Positions 48,226-59,900 of a stretch of DNA of 64,000 nucleotides are shown here, in pieces. The notes below the pieces were generated by a model, which saw only the letters and a program-made list of their open reading frames with translations, searched no databases and was not told where the DNA came from. The first letter of the stretch is position 1. Each line of letters opens with the position of its first letter. The translations under genes and the position numbers were made by a program. Origin of the DNA: Ophioderma brevispina (lineage: Eukaryota; Echinodermata; Ophiuroidea; Amphilepidida; Ophiodermatidae); contig JAMKCH010005417.1 in NCBI GenBank assembly GCA_023653785.1, positions 1 through 64,000 of the forward strand, read 5' to 3'.

Positions 48226-49862
48226 TTCTTCTTCTTATAGTGTTCAAACATAGCTGTAGCCAGAGACGGGTATACCGTCCGGCTGCTTCATTGAATTCGG
48301 CAAGGTCATTGTCTGTGCAGAGATGTTCCATTGTCTGTGGTACCAGGTACTGATCCACAACCACAAGTAATATCCTGATCTGCTTCCAGGTAGCCACAGT
48401 TTTTGCAGGGAAACCTTAAATCGGCCGATTCCTATTCTCAATCTGTTAGGCATCGCCATTCAGCCATGAGGAGTCAGCTCCAGGTGGAAGATGTCCACTC
48501 GGTTCAATACCAATATATGTTACTTGGTTGATAGCAAGTCTTTCTTTCCACAAGACGACTCTCTTAAACCCTTAGGCCGGTATTCACAAAAGCGGGTTAA
48601 CTTTAACCCAGGGTTAAACAGGGTTTAACCCACGATCATGGGTTAAATTAATGTTATCCTCTATGGGATATTTAACCCAGGGTTAAAATTAACACTGGGT
48701 TAAAGTTAACCCGTTTTTTGTGAATACCATGCTTCAAGGTGTTGGACTTTGCTTAAGAAACTCTCTCTGGATTTAAGGCGGTTAGCAACTGGTCTCTGTC
48801 CGGACATAGGGTGTTTCACATTAGATACTTGGCAGCTACGTTCTTGCATGATCGCTACACTTCGACGGATGTCTGGTGGAGCAATTCCTGCTAGGATGTA
48901 TAAGTTCTCCATTGGAGTTGGACGAAGACATCCTGTGATAAGCCGGCAGGAGGCATTTAACGCTGGGTCAAGCTTCTTGACATGGGTTGATCTTTCCCAC
49001 AGGAGCAGGCATACTCTGCACATGAGTAGCCATCAGGTTTGTTCGTCTTCTTCATATAGGTCTTGAAATAAGAGTGGGGTCCAAGGTAACTATAGTAGTC
49101 AAGGTTATGACAGTGTTCCAGGGGTGTTCCAGACAAGTTACGTTAAGGTGACGTTTTGGCTTCACGGTTGCGTAGATGAAAAGCACACACCTGGTGCTTT
49201 TCCTCATAATAAGGAGTGAGTTCATTCAAAGCTTTGTAAAGTCTATCTTCAGCAACTGTGAAGTCTGCATCTTGTGCGCTGATTCTGAAATCGTCTGCAT
49301 AGATAAACCATCAGGTTCCAGCATTATATAGGTTGGTCGTTGGTATAGATGGTCTTTTGATATTTTGGGTGAGTTGCTATAATGTAAGGAGGCTTGGTCG
49401 CCACCGTCTGTTTGCAAGCAATCCTTTGATAAGCTCAGTCAAGCGGATGTCCCTGGTGAGATTCAAGATCTTATGGACAATGATGGAGTAAGCACCTGTG
49501 ATTAACAGTGTCAGAAGCTGCCGATTTGACGAACACTGGGATGAATATTCATCTCAGAACGAACACGACTCCAGTTACGAAACCCTTCTCGAAACCATCC
49601 TCTATGTGTTGAGTTAAGTCGAGTACTTGGCTTGTTGTGAAGTTGTCTGGCCGGAAACCTGTTTCTTCTAGTGCAATACGACGGAGTATGAGACGTTCAA
49701 AGAGCTTAGAATAGGTGGATCTTTCCCACGCAGCGCCATAACATGTGCTTTCCTCCAGATCTTTGGGAACCTGTGGGAAATAAGGTAGCAATTGTCATGA
49801 TAGTAGAGCTCAAGAAGCCACTCCTTTGCCACTGGGCCGAGACTATTATAACTCGAGGTAAC
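48226..49862 (-). pseudogene. Decayed LINE reverse transcriptase C, interrupted by a MITE
   Basis: Reading the minus strand from about 49862: PKIWRKAHVMAL, SKLFERLILRRI, GFRPDNFTTSQVLDL and IEDGFEKGFVTGVVFV (RT fingers and motif A region). The YADD box lies at 49290-49301 within FIYADDFRISAQDADF. The C-terminal region follows, with STHVKKLDPALNASCRLITG and YILAGIAPPDIRR. The tail end, after the inserted element at 48581-48728, includes RLRIGIGRFK and TDNDLAEFNEAAGRY. Frames change several times, so it is inactive. The upstream end abuts a microsatellite at 49.93 kb; the endonuclease half is absent. Confidence 0.8.
48581..48728. mobile_element. Small TIR element nested in LINE C
   Basis: 148 bp with inverted ends of about 33 bp: GGTATTCACAAAAGCGGGTT on the left and GGTATTCACAAAAAACGGGT on the reverse complement of the right. 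Both continue into AACTTTAACCC. The inside repeats GGGTTAAA. It splits LINE C coding sequence, so it inserted later. No clear target duplication is seen. Confidence 0.85.
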
Positions 49863-49929
49863 AATTAAAAAAAAAACAATTACTGCAGGGTGTGCAAGAT
49901 TGGTCTTGCAAGTTATGATGGCCATGACA

Positions 49930-49976
49930 GGAATAATGATGATGATGTTGATGATGATGACGATGACGACGATGAA

Positions 49977-50060
<84 letters not shown>

Positions 50061-50195
50061 CATGATGATGATCATGATCATCATCATGATCATCATCATG
50101 ATGATCATGATGATCATGATGATCATGATGATGATCCTGATCATGATGATGATGATGATCATGATGATGATGATGATCATCATCATCATCATGAT
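49930..50195. repeat. ATG/ATC trinucleotide microsatellite
   Basis: About 265 bp of GATGATG repeats are interspersed with ATCATCATG reversals, giving many self-complementary segments. Poly-Asp, poly-Met and poly-Ile frames here are artefacts. Confidence 0.95.
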
Positions 50196-51108
50196 GTAAC
50201 TACAATGTTGGTAATTTGCACTTAGTAGTGGGTGAGATCTGCGTGTCATGCGATTGTGCGACTCAAGGGGATATCTGAAGTGGTGTTTGCCTTAGCAATT
50301 TGGTGCACGATTTTAATTTTGGGTATACATGTATTTATCATATAAAAAGTGGAAACAGTCATTTAGAGTAACTTGTCGGATGTGCATGCTTTTCATGAAA
50401 CCCAATTCCAACTTTATATAGAGAGCACAAAGCGCAAATGTTACACTTTAATCAGGTTAATTAATGGTATCAGCTACATTTTTAGGCACGCACACCCGTT
50501 GCACGTCACATCTCAACAAATAGATCAGTAACTTTAGAAAGTCACCCGTCGCAAACAAATAGAAGCAATTAATATAATTAAGAGTAATCGGAAGTTCATC
50601 TGATGTAAAAAGCATAAATTGCACTACTATCATTTTAGCTATGCCAGTAGGGTTATAAATGAGAATCCTATTTTCGAAGTTTGGGGAAGAAGTTTTGAAT
50701 ATGTTTTTCTATAGTTTGAAGGGTGCTGAATCAAAATTTTTTAGTCCAACCTCTGGGAAACGTGGGGAACTTTGTAAAATAAGGGGGAAAATTTGCATAG
50801 AGATAAATTTGAAATAAAGTCAAATTGTGTTTAAATGTACACCAATGTGTGTGCGTCTAAGGATTATTAAGGTATACTTTCTCTAGGTTCCAACAGCCCT
50901 ATTATGGTTCAAGGTCATCCTGGGGGTAAACCTTACCCAGTGCTCCGATTTTGTTGAACTGATGTCAAATTGTTCGTCTTGCCTTATTTTACAATGTTTG
51001 GCATTTGGTTTCGTAATTAGTGGGGACAATGTATCAAAGATCTACATGGTCTATAGGGTTACCAAAACTTTACCTCAAAATTTATACAAAGCTGTCACCC
51101 AAAGAATG

Positions 51109-51122
51109 GTGGCGGTGGCGGT

Positions 51123-51153
<31 letters not shown>

Positions 51154-51158
51154 GTGGA
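51109..51158. repeat. GGC/GGT trinucleotide tract
   Basis: A GGTGGCGGT-type run of about 50 bp in AT-rich sequence. Confidence 0.85.
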
Positions 51159-51164
51159 GTTTTT

Positions 51165-51408
51165 AGAAAAGTATTCTGTTTTTACAACAAAAGTGTTCCC
51201 TTTTTAGAACAAAGGTATTTTCAATTTAGAACAAACGGATCCTGTATTGAGGGGAAAAGTATTCACTTTTTAGTACAAAAGGATTCTCCCTAAAGAACAA
51301 AAGTATATTCTGTTTCAGTTTAAAAAGTATTTTTCTTTTTTCTATAACAAAAGTATTTTGATTTTAAGAACAAAACTATTCTGTTTTTAGACCAAAAGAA
51401 TTCTGTTG
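51165..51408. repeat. Minisatellite, units of about 30 bp
   Basis: About eight degenerate units of AAAGTATTCTGTTTTTAGAA type follow each other directly. Confidence 0.75.
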
Positions 51409-51463
51409 TAGAAGGGATAACAATATGGTGGCAGCATCAACAGCGTCAGATTGACATGAAAAG

Positions 51464-51638
51464 TACCGGTGTAAAAGGAGATATGGTCCGCCAGGAGCCA
51501 TAGTCCGGGCTCCATAGACGAAGCGTGAAACTAATGCATGTTGCGTGGAGAGTCAACTGAATCGAGTTCCCTATTCTTCACCGCTGTTGTATGTGGACTA
51601 TGAGTCCGGAGGACCATATATCCTGCCACACCGGTTTT
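51464..51638. mobile_element. Fold-back MITE, ACCGGTGT ends
   Basis: The left arm ACCGGTGTAAAAGGAGATAT with GGTCCGCC pairs with the right arm, whose reverse complement is ACCGGTGTGGCAGGATATAT with GGTCCTCC. Length about 175 bp. Confidence 0.65.
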
Positions 51639-51735
51639 GAACAGAAAAAAAGGGGAAGTGAGAGGCACTTGTGCACGGTAAGGGTTGTTTGACTTGCTAT
51701 ACTTTTACTCTGTAAATGTAACATAAGAGAGGAAG

Positions 51736-52090
51736 TGGCGTGGTCTAGCGGTTAGCAAGCTTACCCCTGGAGCAAAGGGTCCTCGGATCGAATCTCAGTG
51801 TGACCACTTGCTGGATTTAATTCGGGAACTCCATTTGGGATTTGACTTGTATAACAGATATTGATTAAAACCTGAATGCCACTTTCTCCATCCATGGTTC
51901 ATTTGAAATGGGCAAATGAACCATGAAAGCTTGCACTACCCATCCGATGTGTGTTTCGCGTAGTGTGTTTGAATGTTGCAATATGGCGCTGTTTAAGCTG
52001 CTGCCTCCAAGTTGCATTGTTTCTGTCTGGTAATTATTAAGTTGTAAAGTCTCTAGCAATTTGGCCTACAGGCCACGATTTGAGATTAAA
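51736..52090 (+). mobile_element. tRNA-derived SINE, copy 2
   Basis: Head GTGGCGTGGTCTAGCGGTTA and B-box region CGGATCGAATCTC, then CACTTGCTGGATTTAATTCG and CATTTGAAATGGGCAAATGA as in copy 1. The tail is ATTATT-rich. Confidence 0.75.
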
Positions 52091-52146
52091 ATAAACCATT
52101 ATTATTTATTATTATAACTGTTATCCCCACCGGGAACGATACAAAT

Positions 52147-52432
52147 CAGAGGGTGTTTTGAATCAATCCCATAATGCATTGCAAATGCCTATACTATTCT
52201 GTACTAGACACATGTCAGTACTTAGGGATAAAAAAGTGTTCAAGAAGTTTAAGAACCACAAGGCATTTCATGATCATCTAAAATTCCCGGTACTAATGCT
52301 TGTGGGCTAAAATGAGCATAAAAGTCAAGATTTTTGTATGTTAAGAATAGGATTTTTGTGGGATCACATGACCCTATTGAGGTGAAATTTCCCCAACTGG
52401 TGCATTTTGGGATTGAGTCAATACACCCTCTG
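52147..52432 (-). mobile_element. CAGAGGGTGT MITE, copy 2
   Basis: Inverted ends match the 18.0-kb copy. TACAAAT occurs next to both ends, possibly a target duplication. It lies about 55 bp after the SINE. Confidence 0.8.
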
Positions 52433-52778
52433 GGTACAAATAATAACTAATATAGATCTGCAGGTACAGGCCTATTATGATCATGATAATTAGTCTGGAG
52501 TGATGTGGTCGCATCGTGCGTAGCCGCAGTGACATCTCATTCGGTTTTATTTTCATGTGTCATATTTATTTTCCCTTTCAAATTGGAAATGAGTAAGGTA
52601 AAATATTAATATTGATAATAATGACTTGAACCGTCCATTTTAATCTATAGTTTGACTAGCTCATGGACCAAATCAGAATATCAACAAATTGGTATTCATT
52701 TAGCTTTATGATATTGATGAAATTAGAGCTATGGTTTTCATATTTGGATGTCCTTTTTTCCGTCCTCCTGTTTTTTAG

Positions 52779-52981
52779 ATACCGCTGAATCGGTGAAGAA
52801 CGCCGACCTTGAACGTGTGGCTCTTCACTGCAAGGCCGAAACAAATACATATATCAAAATTAAATGTGATTTATCTTTAATCATATTTCATTTCCTTGGT
52901 TCGCCAGTGGTTGATAGAAAACGGAATGATAGCCGTCTGCGAAGTTGTAAAACTACGTCTTTGGTTCAGAATGTCAGCTAA
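52779..52981 (+). CDS. Candidate terminal exon, unrecognised
   Basis: A pyrimidine tract ending TGTTTTTTAG precedes a frame open to TAA (52979-52981). The first 25 codons read like real protein (AESVKNADLERVALHC), with GC-rich third positions unlike the surrounding DNA. The rest (SPVVDRKRNDSRLRSCK) is basic. No domain or homologue is recognised and no upstream exon is identified. Chance or mobile-element origin is possible. Confidence 0.2.
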
Positions 52982-53052
52982 TACCCAAATCTGAGAGGGA
53001 GGGGAGAAAAGGAGAGAGAGGGAGGGGTGGAGAGAGATCTTTATCTTATTTT

Positions 53053-53252
53053 TACTCTCTAAATATAAAAGATTGAAAATTCACTCGTCATGGATTATAT
53101 ACAGTGATCACTCCAATGGAGTGAAATTTCATTCTTCCAAAAGTGAATTTCAATCTTCTAACTGTAGTCAAAAATTTCACCAGCCCCAAGAGTGGGCAAA
53201 GCAAAAGAGTAAAAGTCGCTCTTTTATAGTAAACATTGACTCTCTTTTGCAT
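53053..53252. repeat. MITE family 2, divergent copy
   Basis: It starts TTTACTCTCTAAATATAAAA, as at 35.5 kb, and contains TACAGTGATCACTCCAATGG and GAGTGAAATTTC. The right half has diverged. Confidence 0.5.
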
Positions 53253-54444
53253 TTAGATTAAATAAGACTGTCTTTCGACATATCCTCACATATGCCTAGG
53301 GCCTATACTCTTTTGTTTTGATAGCAAATTAAAATAGTAACTAGAAATAAAGATACTCACCTAAAATACTCAATTCCAAAGTTAGAGATGAATCGGAGTT
53401 GTCGTTTTCATGCATTGCAGTACACATTTATGCACAGTATACCAGTACCATAGGATACCGTGTATAACAAATTTCCGGATCCGGAATTTTTAAACAAAAT
53501 TGTGATTTTCTATATGAAGGACTTTGATTTGAGCTTAGTTATTTCACACAGTGATTATTATATGGACAAGCATTTATTATGCAAAAACACAATTTCTTTG
53601 GAAATTGAGGGCGCCCTCCTCGGGAAATCTCTGAGTCAGCCTTTAAGCATGAAAGATGTTATCAATCGAAATTGTGAGTTAATAATAATAATATAATAAT
53701 AATAATTAATTTAAATGATGATTAAGGGGAAAATTTAATTATTCATTAGGCTATAATGAGCCCTTATTATTATTTAAATTAATTAATATTCATATCCTTT
53801 GTTATCCAAAACGGAATAAACTGTAATACTGTGGGTTGGTGGGGGGAACGAAATTTCGCCCTAACATCCTAATTAGTGCATAACAATAGCCATTTTCTCC
53901 TTTACCCACACATAAGCTTATAATAATAATAATAATAAAAGAAATTAGAAATACTATTTTATTTACTTACTTGTTTATTTAAAAGTTTTGTAAAAAATAA
54001 TAAATAACTGACGATTTTTTCCTTAGTAAAAGGGCATGAAATCCGTGTCAGTCGCCGTCTGTGTTTCTCCGAGTTCAAGTTCGAGTCATTACGGGCGTAT
54101 ATCCCTTGAGGACGGCACCAATAAATTCACGCGCTGGTCTCTTAAATATAGCCGATACTCCGTGTCTTCGGTTTCTGCGTTTCTAGACAGAAAACGAAGA
54201 AAGAAACTGTACTTTTTTATCATTATTGTCTGGTAAATCATTCGTCCTGTCTTGGAAGTGGAATTGTGACGGGGGATTACGTTACAGGCCTAGTGTGAAT
54301 GGCAATAAAGTTAACTCTCATAATTTTATTTCATGACTTTAACTTGGAATGTATTTGAGTCGACTTGTGTGTACCAAGTTATTTTATTCACCTAATGTTA
54401 TGGCGATAGTTTAATTTATTAAAATGAAGAAAACGTGAGTTGTA

Positions 54445-54675
54445 ATGATTCGAACTATTAGAGAACGTGTAGATGATACATGTCGTGAAGGATCCGTCCG
54501 TGGAAATATTTGGCTTGAATCAGAACCAATGCACGACTACATGCATGCTGAAATAACTTGCCAAAAAGACACGTTGAAAATGAAAGATACAGCGCCAGAA
54601 TTAAGGGAACGAGGAGATCTCTGTTTACTTTCTTCCCCTCTAACCCATCCGGTCACACCAGCCTCGACCTTTTAA
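54445..54675 (+). CDS. Unrecognised open frame (76 codons)
   Basis: ATG to TAA, hydrophilic and of mixed composition (IRERVDDTCREGSVRGNI; HAEITCQKDTLKMKD). It stands out from the low-complexity chance frames nearby. No signal peptide, membrane segment or domain is recognised. It could be a lone exon, possibly linked to the candidate exon at 52.8 kb on the same strand, or chance. Confidence 0.2.
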   Translation: MIRTIRERVDDTCREGSVRGNIWLESEPMHDYMHAEITCQKDTLKMKDTAPELRERGDLCLLSSPLTHPVTPASTF

Positions 54676-54785
54676 TCTTAAATCTGGTCACCTAAATGTC
54701 GGGTTGGCCGAGGATATTCACCCGACAGACGGCCGTATAGCCATTTCCCGTTGCTTGGCCAGCAACCCTAACCCTACAGTGCAAT

Positions 54786-54985
54786 TTTTGCAGAACGCGT
54801 TCAATATTTGTAACAGATTTTGAACACCTGCAGAGCGTGTTCTAGGTGTTCTGGACATGTTCTGAACATCTACAGAACATATCCAGAACACCTAAAAGAT
54901 GTTCTGCACCGGGGTTCTGCAGATGTGTTCAAAATCTGTTACAATTAAACACGTTCTGTGCCCCTCCACTTTGAAAGTGGAGGGG
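54786..54985. repeat. Nested inverted repeats ending in a 25-bp palindrome
   Basis: GTAACAGATTTTGAACACCT and its inverted counterpart AGATGTGTTCAAAATCTGTT bracket an inner CTAGGTGTTCTGGACATGTT and its inverted match. Immediately after lies CCCCTCCACTTT-G-AAAGTGGAGGGG (54961-54985), a perfect palindrome around one G. Confidence 0.75.
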
Positions 54986-55833
54986 CCTTGCCCCCCTTTT
55001 TTTCATCGGGTTTATCATAACTGCACTGCAAGAAAACGATAGTAAAGTATTGGAAATTGCTCAGATTAAGTGCCGAGTTGCCCCCTCCACTTTGAAAATC
55101 GTTCCGCCGCCACCGCTGTTGAGTGGTCTGCAAGAATTTTTTGAGCACCTACATTTGGAACACGTCTGTAGGCGTCATGTGTTCTATAATAAGAGGTTCC
55201 AAACAATAAGTTTCCCCGTAAATTCAAGGATATTTTGTTGCATAACTTCACTTATAGAACTGAACAATTTAAAAAGATTTGAAGAGAAGAAACACTTGCT
55301 CTGCCACGAATGTTGTTGTTTTTTCCAAAAACACTTTTGGTATCAACACCGGCACACTCCCCTTTTCCAAAAATGACGTTACTTTTTCGAAAAAGTGGTT
55401 CTTTGCGGCAGTGCAAAGGTCTGAAGTCAACAAATTATGACAACAATTTCATTTCCTTTCGTTTTATTCATTGCAGTCTGAAGTAAATACACTTAAAACA
55501 TTAACGTATAGGCAAACAAGTAAACAAGATACAGACAAACAAATTGTACATTTATCAGTATGAGTCTTTTTTCTGTGCAGATTGCACTTAACAAATTGTA
55601 CATTCATCAGCATGATCAGTATGAGTCTTTTTTCCTTTGCAAATTGCACTTTTTTTCATTAAAAGACGTAACATTGGAAATGCCTGTGTCAAATCAAAAT
55701 AAGCTTTATTGTTTTGTCATTCAGGGCGAAACTCAATAGTCAATGTTTCCTCCATCCGCACTGATGACATCATTGCAGTGCTGTTGATGTTCTATTGAGG
55801 AATGTTGTTCAATGCTCGGTGGATCATTCCACT

Positions 55834-56993
55834 ATGGCACGCTCCACGTATCAAATCATGGCGAGTTTTCCCGCGCATGTCGAGTTTCACGCGTGGTATC
55901 GAGGTTCCTCGACAATAGTGGATGTGCAGCGTTATATGTCGAAAGTTACAGCGCCTATTGTCGTTTGCACTCTATACATCGAGTTGTGATCTCGATATGG
56001 TGAGTTTGACATTAAACATGTCCAGTTTTACGTTCCACGTATCAAATCATTGCGAGTTTCCCGCGCACGTCGAGTTTCACGCGCTGTAGTATCGAAGTTT
56101 TTCCTCGCCATATGTCGACCGGTGCGCGATATATGTTCGAGTTTTACGCAGGATATGTCCCGTTGCCCTCTTATACATCGAGTTTTGCTCTCTATATATG
56201 GTGAGTTTGACATAAATCATGCCGTTTTCAAAAATCTCGACATGATTTTTTTTCAACATGTCCAAACTGGACATGATTTTTGGTTATATGTGAAAAAAAA
56301 ATCATGCGAGTTTGTCATGTGAGAAAAAAACATGTCGAGTGTGCTCATGGTGAGAAAAAATCATGTCGAGTTTGATCATGTTTGAGAAAAAAAACTCATG
56401 TCCAGTTTGCACATGGTGAAAAAATCAGGTCCAGTTTTTTAAAACTTCGGCATGATTTATTCTGGACATGATTGCTTGGACATGATTATTGAAACTCGGC
56501 ACACAGCGTTCAAATTGGATAGGCAGCGCTGTAAAATCGACATATAGCAGGGTAATCGAGAACAGCGCCATGAAAAACCCTTTTTTTTCCCCCCCGCCAT
56601 GGATGATACAGTGGAGCGTGCATAAGATTCATACCCGACGCGTGTACTCGTACGTACGCGAAATGTGGATTTTTGGTCAATCATCATGCATAAATATAAG
56701 GCCACATTCCAAGTAAAGTACAGGCCTCGTGCATGACATCTTTACTAAGATCCCAAATGCACCTGCATTGTTAAAACAGCAAAGTTTCAGACAAGTACCC
56801 TATACCAGAAGCATTACCCCTTTCATGTAAACGCAATGCCTTAAACAAAAACTACCCGCGTAATCCAATCCCCGCTCACACATTTGAATTTTGCCATCCG
56901 TAAAACTATGAACCCCATACATTTGTCGAAATGACTAATCCCAACATTACAGCGCATGAAACCTGCCATGATTTGATACGTGGAGCGTGCCAT
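55834..56993. mobile_element. Composite TIR element with internal tandem repeats
   Basis: Perfect 29-bp inverted ends: ATGGCACGCTCCACGTATCA onward at 55834-55862 and its reverse complement at 56965-56993. Inside are two direct copies of a roughly 200-bp unit (from CCACGTATCAAATCAT, at about 55846 and 56036), a degenerate CATGTCGAGTTTG array (56215-56480), and the dispersed repeat at 56627-56954. No coding capacity. Confidence 0.8.
56627..56954 (-). repeat. Dispersed repeat, copy 2 (inverted mate of 8.6 kb)
   Basis: It matches the reverse complement of 8609-8943 over nearly its whole length. Here it sits inside the composite TIR element, whereas the 8.6-kb copy lacks the TIRs. Confidence 0.7.
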
Positions 56994-59900
56994 ATTCCCC
57001 AAGTTAAGGCCCAGTGTAGTGTGCTCCTTTATGGTCCTCGATCTAACCGGGAGCCAGAAGACATTGTAACACATCTCGTACAAAAAGGTTTGTGTGTTTA
57101 AATAGTTCTCAGGACTCAGTGACAGGGACCCTGAAAAAATGATTCTTAAGTGCAGCAAATGTTTTGCCTTAAGGAGAGGGGCAAGGCAAAGACAAAGTAA
57201 GGATGGTGGGGTCATTATATCATCTTTTGAGCGATTCAAGTCTCAATCTCTTCGAAATTGTCTTCCGCAGCCTGACGCGTCGATACCGCCGCGCTTAAAA
57301 AGACAAGGCGCACATCCCGCAGTAGCAGCGGTTTACGCAAAAAACATGAAATAAACACGAGCGCGCGAGTAGGGAGGATGTTATGCATAAACCTTCGCAG
57401 ATTTTGATGAGTGATTGTGGAAAATCACTATGTATAACCCCGCGAATGGGAGGTTTTTCCCGGAGGTCGCAATACCAGCTCAGATTGGAGAGAGAAAATG
57501 AAATTGGGAGCAGCTGAAAATAAACTTGAAGCATTTGAACCACCAACCATCCTTTCTTTATTCGTTCTTGTTCAACAATAGTTCTATTGGGTTCCTCCCT
57601 GGCTCTTGGAGCAGTTGAAGTTTTTTATGGGGTGAGAGGAAAAATTGCCCTCCCCCTCTCCTTACAGCGTTGTCTGTGACACGAACATTTGTCCCCAACA
57701 GAGTCTTGTGGCTGTCCCTTAGTCTCAGCAGTAAATTTCCCACTAGTTTTCTCATTTACCCTGTGAAATTATTAGGGCTAAGGATGTTTGGTTTGCATAG
57801 TAGAGATGAAAAATATGCCCCATTTTGGTTCTTTGACCATATTAATTTTAAACTGTACTCTATGGTGATTACAAAAATCACGTTTCTAGCTCTCACTTCA
57901 AAACGGGTTGAAATATCGATCCGAAACTTACAGATGGGGAATTTGGGTAGGCCATTCTACCAAGATTAAAAATTAAAGACTTAAACGGGTCATGCCGCTT
58001 TAAGTTCAAGTCTTGAAACCTTCAAATTGTTTTATTTTATCTTTGTGTCAATTGACAATATCTCTGATTATGGTGGCATCAAAGTGGATGAAATAAAAAG
58101 AGGATTTAGCTTTGGAAACGGGTCTAAAAAGTAAAGTCAAAATATCTCAAAAAATTCCAGTTTATATTATATTTTTAATTTTGTTGGATAGTAGGCCTAT
58201 AGTGTGTTTGGGGACAATATGAAGGGCCTTAACATTATATTAATCATATAATGATGCGAGTCAAAACCCGATACGAGAACCTGGTGCTATGATTTGGATC
58301 AGATAGAGAAAAAGAGTTTTTAGCTTACTTAATGTTCCGAATTGGGTTCGGTATTTATTTCTGCTTTCATTGTGCTGGAAAAGTTTGCTGCTTATTTGTT
58401 TTTTTGTGGGGACGGTGGGCTCTTCGAATAGTGTTACCTTTTCACCTCATTAGTTATTAAAAGTTCTTCGGTGAAATTAGAGAGGTGGTCAGGTTCAAGA
58501 ATCCTAATTGACTGATCGGTCATAAAAATCTATCAAAACCCTAATATAATAGGTCTAAAACGGGAGTACTGCCGCCTCTCCTGCCACAACCGGCAGAACA
58601 AGGAATTAGGATGAACCAAAACGTATGAAAACACGAAACTCGGATGCAGAACGTAAAAGATAGAAAAGGTTAAAGCGAACTATAAATCGAAAGAATAATT
58701 AAAGAAAGCACAAAGAAAACGAAAAAGAAACACTAATATTTGAATACATAGACTAAATTGCATGTCCTATGATGTGATCATGTATAGCAGTGATTGCTGG
58801 GTGGGTCGGTACTCGCTGGTCACGCAACACTCAGAAATACCCGCTCAGCACGTTGCGTACTATTCTGTATTTTTGTCGGCGCTATACGCACTAGATGTCG
58901 CAGGGGTTCATTTTTTCAAGAAAAATAGGATTTCACATGAATTTTCTCAAAAGGGACCTCGGTGCCTCGACCCCAATGTTTGTTTATTGTTTTATTGAAA
59001 GCTGACATGAGTGCGCAACTTATATAAAAAAATCACAACAAAAGTATGGCTAAATTTTTTTAGGTCTATAAAAAATGTCCTTGAATAAATGATTTTTCCA
59101 TAGACTTATGTAGTTAATTTGGCGAACAAGTGTATTTTGTAATGGTTTTTTAACCTCAAAAGTGACATCGGTGATCCCCAATTTTTTTCTTGAATTTTTC
59201 ATTCATATGCGATGAAACCGTATTTATGCGAAGTTGGAAAGGACAAAATATGTGCGGGAAGTATCTATGAACCCAAACCCTTAAATTGTGCAAATTATGG
59301 TGGAGCACATAGAATTAAAATAAGGATAGTATTGACTCTCTAAAATGCTTATTTACCGATTTGGGGATCGCACAGAATTCAACGTCCATTACATTCAGTG
59401 GGGCTTGCCCCCCCCCTGCTTCGTTAAGCACGCAGTTGAGCACACTCAAAACGATTCCTTATTTAATCCTATAGCTCCACCAATAATTTTGCACCAATTT
59501 TTTCTCCCCAAATCATAGCAACTTTAAAAGTTGACCCTTGGTTTTTTTTTTACAACTGAAATATTTTACCCGTTTTATGGATTTTTGCTGTTTTTAGCTA
59601 TAGTTCTTCCACTATACGTTGTAGCAGGAGTTATTATTGGTTGTATATTACAAACTTTGGGTCCCAAAGGTTCTCTATCGGGTTGAGATCATGTGACTTG
59701 CCAAAAAAAATTGCAAGCCCAATCGACGGTGTCAATACGCTTGCATGATGTCATCAGTGCAGATGGAGAACATTGCCTATTGATTTTTCACCCTGAATGA
59801 CAAAATAAAAAATCCTTTAAAATGGAAAGGGGCGCGCCCCAAGGAGATCGGAGTCGTTGTTTTGGGGTTTGTTCTATGTGGTTGGGAAAGACTTTTTGTA

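Noticed and set aside
49668..50249. 193-codon minus-strand and 111-codon plus-strand frames
   Set aside because: Poly-Ile, poly-Asp and poly-Met come from the ATG microsatellite; only the end of the minus frame is real, as part of LINE C.
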